Shown here: in pieces, positions 13,131 to 24,762 of the stretch
How the letters are laid out: each line of letters opens with the position of its first letter
Position numbering within the stretch: position 1 is the first letter of the stretch
Source: Gnetum montanum
Taxonomy: Eukaryota > Streptophyta > Gnetopsida > Gnetales > Gnetaceae
Reading direction: 5' to 3'
Assembly (NCBI GenBank): GCA_015680685.1
Contig: MNCI01017578.1
Location: forward strand, 1 to 64,000
DNA: 64,000 nucleotides
Notes under the pieces: model-generated
What the model was told of the DNA's origin: nothing
Databases searched by the model: none
The model's input: only the letters and a program-made list of their open reading frames with translations
Made by a program: the position numbers and the translations under genes

Positions 13131-13134
13131 TTTG

Positions 13135-13541
13135 TTTCTTTGTAAATCAAAAACTTTGTAAACATTGCGGCCAATGACATCCATGACTTGATATGGGCCT
13201 TACCACCTAGGAGAAAACTTATTTTGAGGACCTATTTGGCTAGACACTCTATCTCTTTTTAGGACTAGACCCCTTACTTTAGTGACTTTAGTTACATATT
13301 TCTTGTCAAACCATGTTTTAACAATTTATTGATGATTAAGGTTACAAAAAGAAATACATAATTGTAATTCACTTGTTTGTTTTCTAATAGGTAGTAAATT
13401 TGATATCCTACTTAAATGTCTCACAAGATAAATAATTTTAGATTCTAAAAGTTTATCAATTTTTTCTTTCATCCAAGTTTCAATCTTGGGATTAGTGGGT
13501 CTAAGTTTTTCTCTAAATAGTTTAGTTTCGAATTTAAAAGA
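13135..13541 (-). pseudogene. RT fingers-integrase C-terminus fusion, distal part (element II)
   Basis: On the minus strand from 13541 the frame reads LFREKLRPTNPKIETWMKEK (RT fingers), then ELQLCISFCNLNH. It then passes directly to KTWFDKKYVTKVTKVRGLVL and a GPYQVMDVIG-like integrase C-terminal stretch. The upstream part is at 24763-25260, cut off by insertion of element IV. The RT palm, RNase H and integrase core are missing at the same junction as in element III. Confidence 0.75.
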
Positions 13542-14402
13542 CGATGAGCATAGAGTAGACCCTACACCTAACCCTACGAATCACTAAGCATTTTTATGCG
13601 ATCTAATCGAATTCAATGGGCTTATAGCCTTCTAAATACACTAATCTTTAGAAAGTGAACCTAATCGTTGTCTTCCCAATTACAATTGTAAAATGCAAAG
13701 GTATGGTTAAGTGCAACTGAGGCATATGATTTTTGTCATGTTTATGTTTTATAGTTTAAGTTACCTAAAGGTAAAGAATAATGTATAAAATAAAATAATT
13801 AAATTACTAATTAAATCTAACTAGCTACACCTAGCTAATCCTAATAAAAGCATCTATTCCCACTTATCATACACATCCTAAACACATTTAGCGCTACTAG
13901 GTTACCAAACATTAAGTGTTACTAGAATTACCAAGCATCAAGCATATGCTCGAAGTGATCATACTTATGTTCTTAATTAATTGTTATTTAATCTAGCTTA
14001 ATTACTTAAAGCATTAAAGAAAATTACTTAAAAAATTAAATGCGTAAATAAAATTTTAATCTATTTCAAAGTGTTGCAAGGTTTATTAGAAAGCTCTTCT
14101 TTATTACTATACACATTGTTGTGCTTATGCACAACTATGTTTGAATAAAGATCTATACACTTTTTGATTCTACTATGGGCACTTAGAAAAATATTCTAAC
14201 TTTTAAGCAAGAAAATTGTAAGAGCTCTGCTACAATTATGACAAAATATGCCATAAACATGATGGGTGAGTATGTATTTATAGGTGAAAATAGACATTGC
14301 ATCGATGAGGCCACGTCAATGCAACTGCATTGACAAGGTTACATTGATGGGGCCATGTCAATGAGGCCTTATCAATGGGATCCAAGAGAATTTGACTCAT
14401 TA
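13542..14402 (-). repeat. Left (3') LTR of element IV
   Basis: 861 bp, matching 23916-24762. On the minus strand it has a TATA box (TATAAATA, 14275-14282). Upstream of that, at 14300-14390, is an array of short inverted motifs built on CATTGAC/GTCAATG and catcgatgaggcc. The terminal dinucleotides have decayed. Confidence 0.85.
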
Positions 14403-14440
14403 TAGCTCCACAATTGAATGAAAACTTGTCCTTGAGTGAA
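14403..14440 (-). other. Polypurine-tract region of element IV
   Basis: On the minus strand, AAGTTTTCATTCAATTGTGG then AGCTA abuts the 3' LTR. Element V has the matching AGTTTTCATTCAGTCGTGG then GGGTA at 38023-38046, so the site is conserved between the two families. Confidence 0.6.
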
Positions 14441-17400
14441 CAAAAGGAGGAACACATTTCTTATAAAATTTTGAAAAGGTATGGGATTATTGACTAACTA
14501 CTGACATTCACAAACATAAACACATAAAAACACTAAGTTCCTAAGTGTATGAATTTACAATCATTACAAAGTTTTGATGTTCAAGATAACAAAATTAAAC
14601 ACTAGGACAAAAATGACAAACAAAATTCCTTTGATGATGCAAAGATGAGGAAGAAGCTCAAACGGTCCTAGGAAGTGGAAGTTTCTTTGACTCTAAAAGA
14701 TCTTCTCCTACTTTAGGTGCACATGGTGGTTGTGATTTTCCTATGGCAGATACAACTTATGGTGGTAGATGAAAGGTGTTCAATAGTGCCTTCATCTTCT
14801 CCTCGTTACTCTTGGAATTGTTCATAGTTCAAGCTGCATCACGAATGTGGATCAAACTGCAAACATTGCAATGACAAGGCATTGTCAAGAATAGCTCCTT
14901 CACATTAATAAACTAGGTAGCAAAAATTTTATGTTCAACATTGAATGACTTTATTGCATTCTGCAGCTCTTGGAAGCCACTCATTCTCTTGAAAAAGTTC
15001 TCAGTTGTAGACTATTGATCGATGAAGCACTACCTGAGAACATTGAGTTCTGTGTTTTTGACCTCAAGCTTCTACTCAATGCCTTTATGATGCTTTAACT
15101 TAGGTTCATACAACAAGTACAAATTGGCCACCTATTTCTCCAATTTAGACCATGGTCATTTGATAGTCAACCTTGCTAGATGCATAACAGAGATTGGCAA
15201 GCTTCATGTACTCCATCATCTCCTTGATTTGTAGCTCCTTCATGTGGAGCTCCACATTATTGTAGTCATTGAGCCCATCAAAGGTAGGCTACCAAACATC
15301 ACCTCCTTTCTTGAGCTAATGGAGGGCCTCATTAACTTTTACCTTTGCTATATGAATATGTTTTTCATTGATTTATTTTTATAGACCAACTTGATCTCTA
15401 TAGTGATTTTTAACTATCTTAAATTTAAGAACCTCATTTTTCCAGGCAATTATCTCTACTGCAGATTTTTGGCAAAGGGACTAGACTTCCTCTATGAAGA
15501 GAATTTTTTTTTGGTTGCTAATCTCCTTAGTTTAGTGGTTACTCTAGCTAGCTATTCTTGCTGTTAATGGATGAAATCTTGCATTTTCTACTTTTGCACA
15601 TCAACATTCAACAAGTGATGATTTTCTATGGTCAAAGTGTCACTCTCTTGTCAAGTTTGATCTAAGGCATTTTGGATATTATGCATGGTGACATCGACCA
15701 AAGACTCATCAAAGATTATCATCTCCTTCAGATCATTAGCCTTCTTAAGGTTTTTTTGAAGCTATTAAAAAGCTTCATCATGGGTCTATGTAGGGCTTAG
15801 AAATGCAAGGTTAGCAAGGCAAGATCTTAATTCAACAATCTCTATAGCCAAGTGCTGGTTTTGAGCCTGGGCTATTTTAAGTTACCCTTGCATGATAATG
15901 CATTTTTCCTTTGTTTCAAATACTTCTAACTAGATCACAGTGATTATATCTGGAGGGTCAAAGACATCTAGAATCAATTACTCAATTCCCACTAGTCGGT
16001 CTAGCAACTCCTCATGAAGGGCTAAGCTTAATTTGTTGCTAATAATTCCTATAGAAGTTTGCACATCTTTGAGTGTAGAAACATCTCATACAGATGTTGC
16101 AAGTGTGTTTAATACCTTTCTAATTCTATCAACAACCACCTTTGCTACTATCTTCTACCCATGGTGCTACATCATCAAGATAGTTACCTCCTCATCCTCC
16201 TCCAGATGCACTAAGAAAGTAGTAACATTTCCATAGTTTTGTAGGAATTGCTACTATTGTGAAAGAGAGACTCTAACCCTTTAAGCACTAGGATTCAATC
16301 TTGTAGGTAGCTACATTCTTTGGGCTAAGAAAATTGGCCCACATTCCTCCATTTGGCTAGTAATTTGAGCCACTTCATTGAGGTGACACATTGTAGGATA
16401 ATACATAGATGGATCACCACCACTTGTTCCTATTCGTTGCTCCTGCTTATGCCATTGTTGTTCTTGGATCTTGCACATTCATTCAAGGGTAGCATGGGAC
16501 TCCAACATGGTTTTGCGAGTGAGTGGTGTAGGTGTTGGTTGCTACTCCTCTTCCTTAGTTGTGGCAAGGGTCTTGTCTTTCATCATTTCCACCCAAGAGC
16601 TAGAAGGACTATGCTTGATTGTATCATTGACATAGTGAACTATTTTTTCCCTTTTGCATAATTTTTTCATGAGGCAGAGAAAAGGTAGGGTCTTCCTTTC
16701 GTGTTTTTTTTCTTAAATCACTACCCTATCGCTAGATAGATCAACTGTGAAAATTTTATAGGGAATTTTCCACTTTGAGCAACACACGCACAAGTGAAAA
16801 AAATAGTTACCTTACTAGGCCTTACCATCAAATTGAGGTGATAGACCACTATCTTGAAATATACATGCTCCACTAAGGTGAGTGTACCATACTCCTTGTG
16901 GTCCACTTTATAACATCACTAGGTCCACTTCTTCTTTGCCTCTAGGTCTACTTGTGTGAAGATCTCTACCAAAATTTTTTCCAATATGAGGTGACCCAAG
17001 GGCTTGTGCAATGGCCTCCACCAGGTAGAACATATGAATGTCCTTGATCTTCATAGTGCCTCCTACCTGCCTATCACTCTAAAAGAGATATCTCTCTTCC
17101 ATGTACCATTTCCCATTGGAGGTGATGATTGGCCACATGGGAGGATTCTACAACTGCATCTTGACTTCTGTTGGAGCATGTTCTAAGAATGGTCCAAAGT
17201 TCAATTCATGGAGAACTGAATGTTGGATATCATGAGGCTTGATTTGATTAAGGAAGGCTTGAGTCAATGTGACCTCAAGTCTTGGCACCAATTTTGGTGC
17301 CTCATCTTGATGGAATTTTTTAGTTACAATGGCTTCCTTGAGAATCTATCAGACAGATTCCACTTTGGTCTCCTACCAAAGAGGTCTTGTCACATGAGTT

Positions 17401-17512
17401 TCTGCTACCTGTTCTTAGGCTTATTCTTGTTGCTCTCTTCTAGCTCTATGTCACTTTTCCCTTGGTTGAGATGGTCCTCTTTCTTGCAGGTGCTTTGATC
17501 TAGGTGCCATCT
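14441..17512 (-). pseudogene. Extra sense gene of element IV (coiled-coil protein, decayed)
   Basis: The gene starts with ATGGCACCTAGATC at 17512, directly after a splice-acceptor-like ttttaattatag. The N-terminal part has ELNFGPFLEH, NGKWYMEERY and IHMFYLVEAIAQALG. The next part (16906-16721) has EHVYFKIVVYHL and a cysteine-rich TIFFTCACVA. The same blocks in the same order occur in element V. From about 16000 down to 14500 the frames are charged and heptad-like (long coiled coil). Many stops and frameshifts interrupt it. The N-terminal blocks resemble the plant-transposon-associated domain found in extra genes of retroelements, but this is unverified. It has its own upstream promoter. Confidence 0.6.
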
Positions 17513-17900
17513 ATAATTAAAACATGACCAAGGATTAGCACTTATTTTGTAACTTTGAAAACTTTGGAATACCTTATCTCTTGGGGTAGCTACACTTGGC
17601 TAAGTTGTGATCATGGCTACTTTGATTATTTTAATATTATTTTATTATTATCTAATTCAATAGGTTACCAAACCAAAGTGTGTTCCAAAGGTTTAACTCT
17701 CATAGGTTGATGATTTAATATTATTTTATTCATTAAACCCATGGGGCAGTTAGAAAAATTTTGAAAAATTTTCAATCAACAAACCTAAGGTTTGTGACCC
17801 CCACAACATAAAGTGTACCTCAAGAAGCTGCAGGGCTAAAGAATGGAGTGAATTGGACAAAAATTTTAAAGGTTACGATCTCTAAAAGGTTTTGAGCACT
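17513..17900 (-). other. 5'-UTR and probable intron of the extra gene (element IV)
   Basis: Between the internal TATA box and the ATG at 17512 there is no open frame. It ends in a pyrimidine/AT-rich acceptor followed directly by ATGGC. Element V has the same arrangement (tgtgattgtag then ATGGCC). The donor site was not identified. Confidence 0.5.
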
Positions 17901-17964
17901 AAAAAATTGTAAAAACTCCCCTTATGTTTGAAGAAATGGCAAAAAATTCCTAGTTGGTGGGTGC

Positions 17965-18065
17965 TATATATAGAATTTTTCCCTTGCATTGATTGGGCTT
18001 ATTGATAGGGCCTAGTCAACATGGTTAGCTACATCGACGCGGCCTAGTTAATGTAGCTATTGACC
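17965..18065 (-). promoter_or_regulatory. Internal promoter of the extra gene (element IV)
   Basis: On the minus strand a TATATATA box lies at 17965-17972. Immediately upstream (17984-18065) is an array with ttgattgggc, gggcctagtcaacatgg, acatcgacgcggcc and agttaatgtagc. These echo the array beside the LTR TATA box at 14300-14390 (gcatcgatgaggcc, ccatgtcaatgagg). It is placed about 450 bp ahead of the extra gene's ATG. Confidence 0.6.
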
Positions 18066-19555
18066 ACTATTGACCAAGTTAAAATTTAAAAAATACAAGA
18101 AGCATTTAAATGAAATTAGAGTCAAATGAAAGCCCAAAAGGCTGAGAACACAATAATATACATGGAGAGGGCTTGAGATTTCATAAAAGATGGAGGACGA
18201 TTGATGAAATTTTGTAAGGAGCACACAATTGGATGCAATCAATGGGGAATGCAAAATATTTGATTGCCAAAATGCACAAGGATAAGGGACTTAACTAGCC
18301 CAACCAAGAGCTATGCAAGTTGATCCTCCCCATAGTAGGCTTATGCCATTTTTACCCTTGCATAACATTAAATAAGGAGTCTATGGACCCCATAGCTAAT
18401 TAATGGTTACAAAACGTTAAGGACCAAATCTGAAAGAATCTACACAAGAATTTTCACATATCAAACTAAGAAATTAAGACAAAACATGGAAACTAGAAAC
18501 GATGTGAGTTATGAAAAGCATTGATGGATGAGATAGAAAGAGTGAAATGGATTTCCCAATCATGGGCACATGAAGTCCCTTATGAATTTCATGGTTAAAT
18601 GACTTGATATAGTCCATCTTTAGTCTAGATCAAAACTAGTCACCTTCAGTGACTTTGAATCACCACTATAGGTTTGGTCCATCCCCTCAAGATACAATAA
18701 TGCTTCCATAGATAACCACCATCCCTTATTTAAGAAGAAACGTGAAGTAGGAAGTGAGAAAAGGCCTTAGTTAGAGGGTACCTTCAGGCATGAGTAACAT
18801 GTCTTTCTGGTCCCATAACCAATTCTTGTAGCCCTTTATTGTATCTAAGGGATGTGCTTTGAATTTCTATCATGTTTATATTTTTTTATTTTTTTTCTTT
18901 TGCATTTTATGTTTTCTATGAATTTTTTGGATGGAAACATACCATGCAAAGACTTATTCAACTTCCTATTATGGGTTAACACAGAATGGTAAGAAATCCA
19001 TGAAAACACACATGTACTCAAGGAAGTAGATAGGCACAAAGATTATTGAATCCCCTTGAAGTCACACCTTTTTCAAATATTATCTTTCCCAAGTTTAGAA
19101 ACTACCAAGGTCACAAATTTGTTAAAGTTTTATTAATAGAAAAGGAACCTCATACTTCCAAAACCAAGAAAATCATAAAGTTGGTGGATGGATGGATGGA
19201 TGACATAGACTCATTACCTATTTCATGAAAAAGAAACTAGAAACTAGACATTAGCAATCAAAAATCATAGGTACAAACCACCATTAGTAAATAGCTATAA
19301 CATCATTGTGTCCTATTAGAAATAAGGTAATTTTATTAGAAAACAAGAAAAATTCACATAAGGACAAAGGAAAATATCAGAGAAATTTTAAAATATTCAA
19401 GAAAATAAAACATATGAACGATGTTATAAAACAAACATTTGGAAAAATAACAAAGTGTAAAACAAAAAAGTAGAAAAGATAAAGAGCTAGTTTAATGATT
19501 AGCATGGATGACCATCTCCCCCAAAACTGAGTTGAAAGCACAAGATTTGAATGAT
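18066..19555. other. Non-coding spacer of element IV
   Basis: No credible reading frame. It has scattered similarity to 58620-60060 of element V, for example ggcatgagtaacatgtctttct against ggcatggatgcatgtctttct, and ccccttgaagtcacacctt against ccccttgatgtcacacctt. It includes a GGAT microsatellite near 19185. The spacer is therefore an inherited part of this element type, lying between pol remains and the internal promoter. Confidence 0.55.
19185..19202. repeat. (GGAT)n microsatellite
   Basis: About four and a half GGAT units in the spacer of element IV. Confidence 0.9.
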
Positions 19556-19559
19556 TAAG

Positions 19560-20420
19560 CATGGTTGTCCATCCAATGAGGTATTGATTCCACTAGCTTT
19601 CTGAGTCTCATGGAAAGGTTTTAGTTGTTGCATGTTGACTAGCTGTTTCTTGTTTGGGCTCTTAGGTTTGTAAATTAATATGGTCCTAGAAGGAAAGGTT
19701 TCATAAATGATGTAAGGCCCTTTTCATAATGTTTGGACCTTAGTTCGTTAAGGTATGTATGTGGGGTTCTAATAGAGAACTTGTCTCTAGTTTGAAATTT
19801 CACTTTTCTTATCCTAAGATCATGGCATCATAGTTGGACTACTGCAAGGCATCTCAATAGTACCATAGTTGGAGAAGTCATCCATGAAGACTTCCACTAA
19901 GCTACCAATCTGTTGTTGAGAAATGCTCATGACAATGCATTGGAATGTTGCAGGGGCATTACATAGACCAAATGACATCTTTTGATATGAAAAAGTCCCC
20001 TAGGAACTTGTAAACGTAGTTTTGGCTTGATCCTCTAGCATAATATGGATTTGGTTATAGCCAGTATAACCATCCAAAAAGCTATAATCCAAAAATCTAT
20101 AATAGTAATGCCTAGAAATAGTGTGCAACACTTGGTCCACAAATGATAATGGAAAATCATCTTTGAATGTTGCCATGTTCAATAGCTTGTAATCAATACA
20201 AACCCATCACTTATCACTTTTATTTGGCATAATTATAAGTGGGCATACCCACTCACAATTTATAATTAGATAGATGAACCCCACCTTAAGGAGTTGTTCA
20301 ATTTCCTCTTTGATAATCTATTTCAATATGGGGTTCAGTTGCCACTACTATTGTCTCTTTGGCTTCATGGCTAGATCAATATAGATAAAATGCTAGCATA
20401 TCCTAGGATCAATCCATGTG
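19560..20420 (-). pseudogene. Truncated RT joined to integrase C-terminus (element IV)
   Basis: The frame from 20182 reads FKDDFPLSFVDQVLH and GYTGYNQIHIMLEDQAKTTF, followed by the palm motif FMDDF (19877-19888). These are canonical Ty3/gypsy RT blocks. Soon after FMDDF the sequence passes to KGPYIIYETFPSRTI and LVNMQQLKPFHE, which are integrase C-terminal features. The RT thumb, RNase H, zinc finger and DDE core are missing. The breakpoint (about 19830) is different from that in elements II and III. Upstream (20420-20182) the fingers region is present but degraded. Confidence 0.75.
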
Positions 20421-20899
20421 AGATTAGGATATGACCAAGAAAAGGCTATTGGCCATTTGTTAACTACCTTCAATAGCATCCTTTTCTGCTCAAGAGCAAG
20501 GTTGGCATTAATTATCACTAGCGTGCTATTTTTTAGAAATGCATATTCCATGATGGTAAGTAGAGGTTTTAACTCTAAGGGATCCTATTTAAACCTGTTA
20601 GGGATTTTCAACTCTTTCCAAATGGTATCCTCAGGTTCATCATCGAAGAGTTAGTAATAAACTTGCTCCAATCCATACATGCCTTTAACATAGGCATAAG
20701 TTAGGCTCTCAATAGGTTCCATGCAAAGTATGCTACTTTTAAAATTAGTTGTTAGACACTAGGTTTTCTCTTGATTTGTGGCTACTACATATAGACACTT
20801 TTGGATTTTAGATTGATTTATACATTGTCTACATGCTTTAATTGATGTTCTTTTAATAGACCAAAGTTTCTGCACATAGTTACACCTTGTATGGTTGTA

Positions 20900-21560
20900 T
20901 GCGATGCATGGAACTCATTTCTTCTTAATCTTTCTAAATACATTTTCCTTAAAAATATCTAGGGAAAGATCTGTAATGCCCATTCATGCATCAACTGTGC
21001 TCAACCATGCCCTTCCCATAATGGTTAAGAAATTCCCCTTACAATTGTTAACTTTGATCATTAGGAAATCAACAAGATATGACCATCCATAGATAGTGAT
21101 CATAATGTCCTTCAGTAATCCCAAGGGAATAGTGATGGACTACTCTACCAATTTTAAAAAAATATTGCTGTTCTTAAGAGGAGGTAGGTTCCAAGGTTAT
21201 ACATTTTATGGAAAATAAGATTAACACCAAAACTTGAATCAAGAAGAGTCTTGAATGGCTCGTTTCCTACAATCTACAAGTAGATGAGAGGACTTTTAGG
21301 ATTACCTCTTTTTCTGGGAACGTTGCCAACCTTGATCCAATCAAATGTAGCATGGTTTAACATGACTGTGTGGATTATGAAAGGTATTTGATTTGAAGGG
21401 CTTTCAAAAGGAATGGATGCATAGAATGAAGGAGATACCAAGCATTCAACCATATAAGTTGGTGAGAGCTTTGTGGGACTATTGGTTTGAAAGAATGATC
21501 TTTTATGAGATCTGGGTTCTGAACCACTTGGTTGAGGATTCAACTATAAGTTAAAAGCCC
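20900..21560 (-). pseudogene. Retropepsin-like protease remnant (element IV)
   Basis: Frames from 21543 downward end in PKSPLIYL, then FKTLLDSSFGVNLIFHKMY, the aspartic-protease loop with D-S followed by a hydrophobic strand. Further on, GRAWLSTVDAWMGITD resembles the conserved second block of the domain (I-L-G-R-x-W/F-L). It lies between gag and RT as expected, with stops between the blocks. Confidence 0.6.
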
Positions 21561-21599
21561 TGGTAGTATTATGTTGTTGCAGCTACATAAAAATTTCAC

Positions 21600-23755
21600 C
21601 TTGCATGGATGGAGCAAGCAGTAATTGGATTAAGGATGGAGGAACATGTGTTTAAGGATGAGAAGGGTGATAAAGATATGGGGATTCCCATCTAAGAGAT
21701 GGAGAATGAGTTTTCTAATACTCTGGAGGGTAGTAGCGATGTTAGAATAAAGCATGACTCGAAGAGTCATGTGGAGACATGGGTTGCTAAACATAGTACA
21801 CATATAGATCTCACTATCTATAAGGGTTACCTTGGTGGTGGCATCCCTTTTGCTTGTGGATGTTACCACTAATGGTATTTCTCATATGATTGTGGTGGAG
21901 CTCTACTTGGATAATAAAGCTTATTTTTGATGGTGGATCTACCTTGGATTTCCTTAAGGATAAGACAACCTTTTGGGTGCTTGCTTTCATGCTAGTCTAG
22001 GATTTAGAGCATACACCCTAGATTCTTGTAAGTGTGACATAACATGAAAACATCCCTTGGAATGTTCGTATTAGTAGATGTCACACCCATCATCATTATC
22101 TAATTTTGACTCCACAACCTCTTCTACTACCATAGCTTTGTCATTACCCCATTGGTAGGCATGTTTAGCTTCTTTTCTTCTCCTGTGATCATGATCACTA
22201 CCTTGTTCTTTGGATTCTTCTACAATTTTTAAATTAGTTTAAAATTTTTAATCCAAAGATTTCCATATTTTAGCTAAAATTTCAAACACAAATTTTTTAA
22301 TTCGCAAGGTTTTCTACTACAGTTCATCAAGTGGTAGCTTCCCCTCACTGTCATAGAATTAAACCTCTCTTTTTTTAATGCAAGGGTCCCAGTTAGATTC
22401 CTTAGAACTTTTCCATTTTCTCAACTCAACTTCCTTGTTTACAACATATGTAATCAACCTTTGAATCTAAAGAGCTCTTACTTTTGATAGCCTTCCTTGG
22501 GCATAGACCCTAAGAGTTCTCCTTGTTTCTAATCAGAGCCCATCTATGATATGCCAAAGCTACTCCCTTTGAGAATAACCATGGCCAAGGCATCTTTACA
22601 AAAGGGAATAATACTTGCCCATGGTTGTGTCCAAGAGTTCATGTATTCCTTATTTCCAATCTTGGATTTACTTTCTCAAATTGGACACTCTAGAGTATGT
22701 TTAATATTTATCATTGAACATCTTAAGCATCATACTCTATTTGTGAATCGATTTTGGCTCCAAGGAGTGACATCAACTTTCTACTTCTTTTATGAGTGTC
22801 CTGGGAAATAGTTTAAGTTTATGCATCATGAAAGGCTTGAAGATGGATCTATGGATTTGAGTTATATCCCTCCTCAAATCTAAGGATATTGTTCATATCC
22901 AACCTCTTTATTCTACTATCTTTCACATGCCTGGTTGGAATTCTAACTACCTCTACAATGTTTAACATGCTTTGAGTTTTTAGAAAAGGTTTATCATCCT
23001 TATGATTTTAATGATGCCTATGATGTCCCCTACTACCCGTTTCTTCATGGTAGGGCCTACAATCATTATCGCATCATTCACCTTCAATGTAGTTTTGATC
23101 AAATTTCAAGGAGGAACAAGAAGCTCTAGATGAAGATGGTGAAGAGGGAGAAGGAGTTCCATGACCACAGTGTCTACCACCTCCTCTTCACTTGTCATGG
23201 CCATGATAATAAGTTTTACTATCATCACAATGCTTACCTGAGCCCCTACCTTGAGTTCCACTATTGCCTAAACCTAGATTGTTAATAGTGGATTGTAGAT
23301 TTGGGTTCAAGCCCCCTTCACTAGAGTCAAGGGGTGGAGAATATTCATGTTGAGAACCCCAAGAGGGAGGATCCTTATTGTCACTTTGGTTCAGTAGGAA
23401 CAAGAGGTTAGTAAACTGTTTTTCCTTCATAGCTTCATGGTGCTTCTCTTGGTGTTAATCTCGTTTGTGTTGTGTTTCTATAGGATGGTAGTCTCAATAG
23501 TCATGGTCCTACACAATGTATTCATCATGGATATCTTGGATACCCACCCTTCTAAGAGTTTTGAGCAACATCCAGGGAAAAGATCGGTTGGAATGCAACA
23601 CAACATTGCCCTCCATATCTATGCACCACAGCTACTCATCCTGATGCAAGATGAAGGTGAAATTAGGTACAAACTCATTTGGATGAGTGCACACCACTTT
23701 GAATTCTTGGGGCACTAGTGGTTTTGATTCATCATGCTTGTGAGAAGAAGACATT
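21600..23755 (-). pseudogene. gag remnant of element IV
   Basis: It probably starts at 23755 (ATGTCTTCTTCTCACAAG), about 140 bp inside the primer-binding site. The middle part near 22900-22800 reads LDMNNILRFEEGYNSNP and HLQAFHDA. This matches YLNKFPKFSRGYDLDP and LQAFYDAYAW in element V gag, so the two are homologous. A glycine-, serine- and histidine-rich stretch near 23430-23190 precedes it. Many stops; no zinc knuckle was identified with confidence. Confidence 0.6.
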
Positions 23756-23895
23756 TTTGATTAAACAAAAATTAAGTATGCTAAAATTATAATTATAATT
23801 ATAATTACTTTTGAATGATTTTGACCTTAGGGTTCATTCCAATGATCTTAAATAATATTCACTAAGTCCTAGATAGCACATGTATCAAACTACAA

Positions 23896-23914
23896 GTCCC
23901 TTATAATGGTGCCA
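23896..23914 (-). other. Primer-binding site of element IV
   Basis: Reading on the minus strand, TGGCACCATTATAAGGGAC begins one base inside the right LTR. It starts with the TGG expected for pairing with a tRNA CCA end and resembles the better-kept site of element V (TGGCGCTGTTGCCAGTGA). It fixes the right LTR as the 5' LTR. Confidence 0.6.
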
Positions 23915-23915
23915 A

Positions 23916-24762
23916 TGATGAGCGACAGGTATACCCTATGCGTAACCATACAAATCACTAAGTGTTTGCATGTGATTAAGTTGAATTCCATGGACTGCTA
24001 GTCTTCTAAGTACACTGGTCTTTAGGAAGTGAAATTAATGATTACAATCATTGTCTTCCCAATTACACTTTTAAAATGCAAAGATATGGTTAAGTGCAAT
24101 GGAGGCATATAATTTTTGTCATTTTTATGTTTTGTACTTTTAAGTTTCCTAAGGGTAAAGAATAATGTATAAAATAAAATAATTGAATTGCTAATTGAAT
24201 CTAACTAGCTACACCTAGCTAATCCTAACATAAGCATTCATTGCCACTTGCCATACACATCTTGAACATTTTTAATTCTACTAGGTTACCAAACTTTTAA
24301 GTGTTATTGAAATTACAAAGCACTAAGCATATGCTTGAAGTGGTCATACTTATGTACTTAATTAACCGCTATTTAATCTACCTTAATTTAGCTTAATTAC
24401 TTAAAGCATTAAAGGAAATAGCATAAAACATTAAATTCATAAATAAATAATTAATCTATTTCAAAGTGTTGTGAGGTTTATTAGAAATCTCATCTTTATT
24501 GCTGCACACACTGCCATGCTCAAGTACAATAGTGCTCGAATAAAGATTCGTACACTCTCTGACTCCTACTATAGATAGTTAGAAAAATATTCTAACTTTC
24601 AAGTAAGAAAACTACAAGAGCTCCACTACAACTATGATAAAAGATACCATAAACATGGTGGGTGAGTGCGTATTTATAGGCAAAAATAAACACTGTGTTG
24701 ATGATGCCATGTTAATTCAACAAATTCCACGTCAATGGGACCTAAGAAAACATGATTCATCA
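23916..24762 (-). repeat. Right (5') LTR of element IV
   Basis: 847 bp, TGATGAGC...GATTCATCA. The minus-strand TATA box is at 24671-24678 (TATAAATA). The U3 motif array upstream of it is shortened relative to the left LTR (24690-24745). By eye the two LTRs differ at well over one base in ten. Confidence 0.85.

Larger units (their letters stand above)
13542..24762 (-). mobile_element. Element IV: Ty3/gypsy derivative with an extra sense gene
   Basis: LTRs 13542-14402 and 23916-24762 enclose, in minus-strand order, a primer-binding site, gag, protease, a truncated RT joined to an integrase C-terminus, an internal promoter and a long extra gene. The LTRs read TGATGAG at the start and GATTCATCA at the end in the better right copy; the left copy has mutated to CG...TA. 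Flanking pentamers (aaaga, agagg) match at only 3 of 5, but the RT frame of element II resumes across the insertion. LTRs and extra gene are related to those of element V. Confidence 0.8.
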
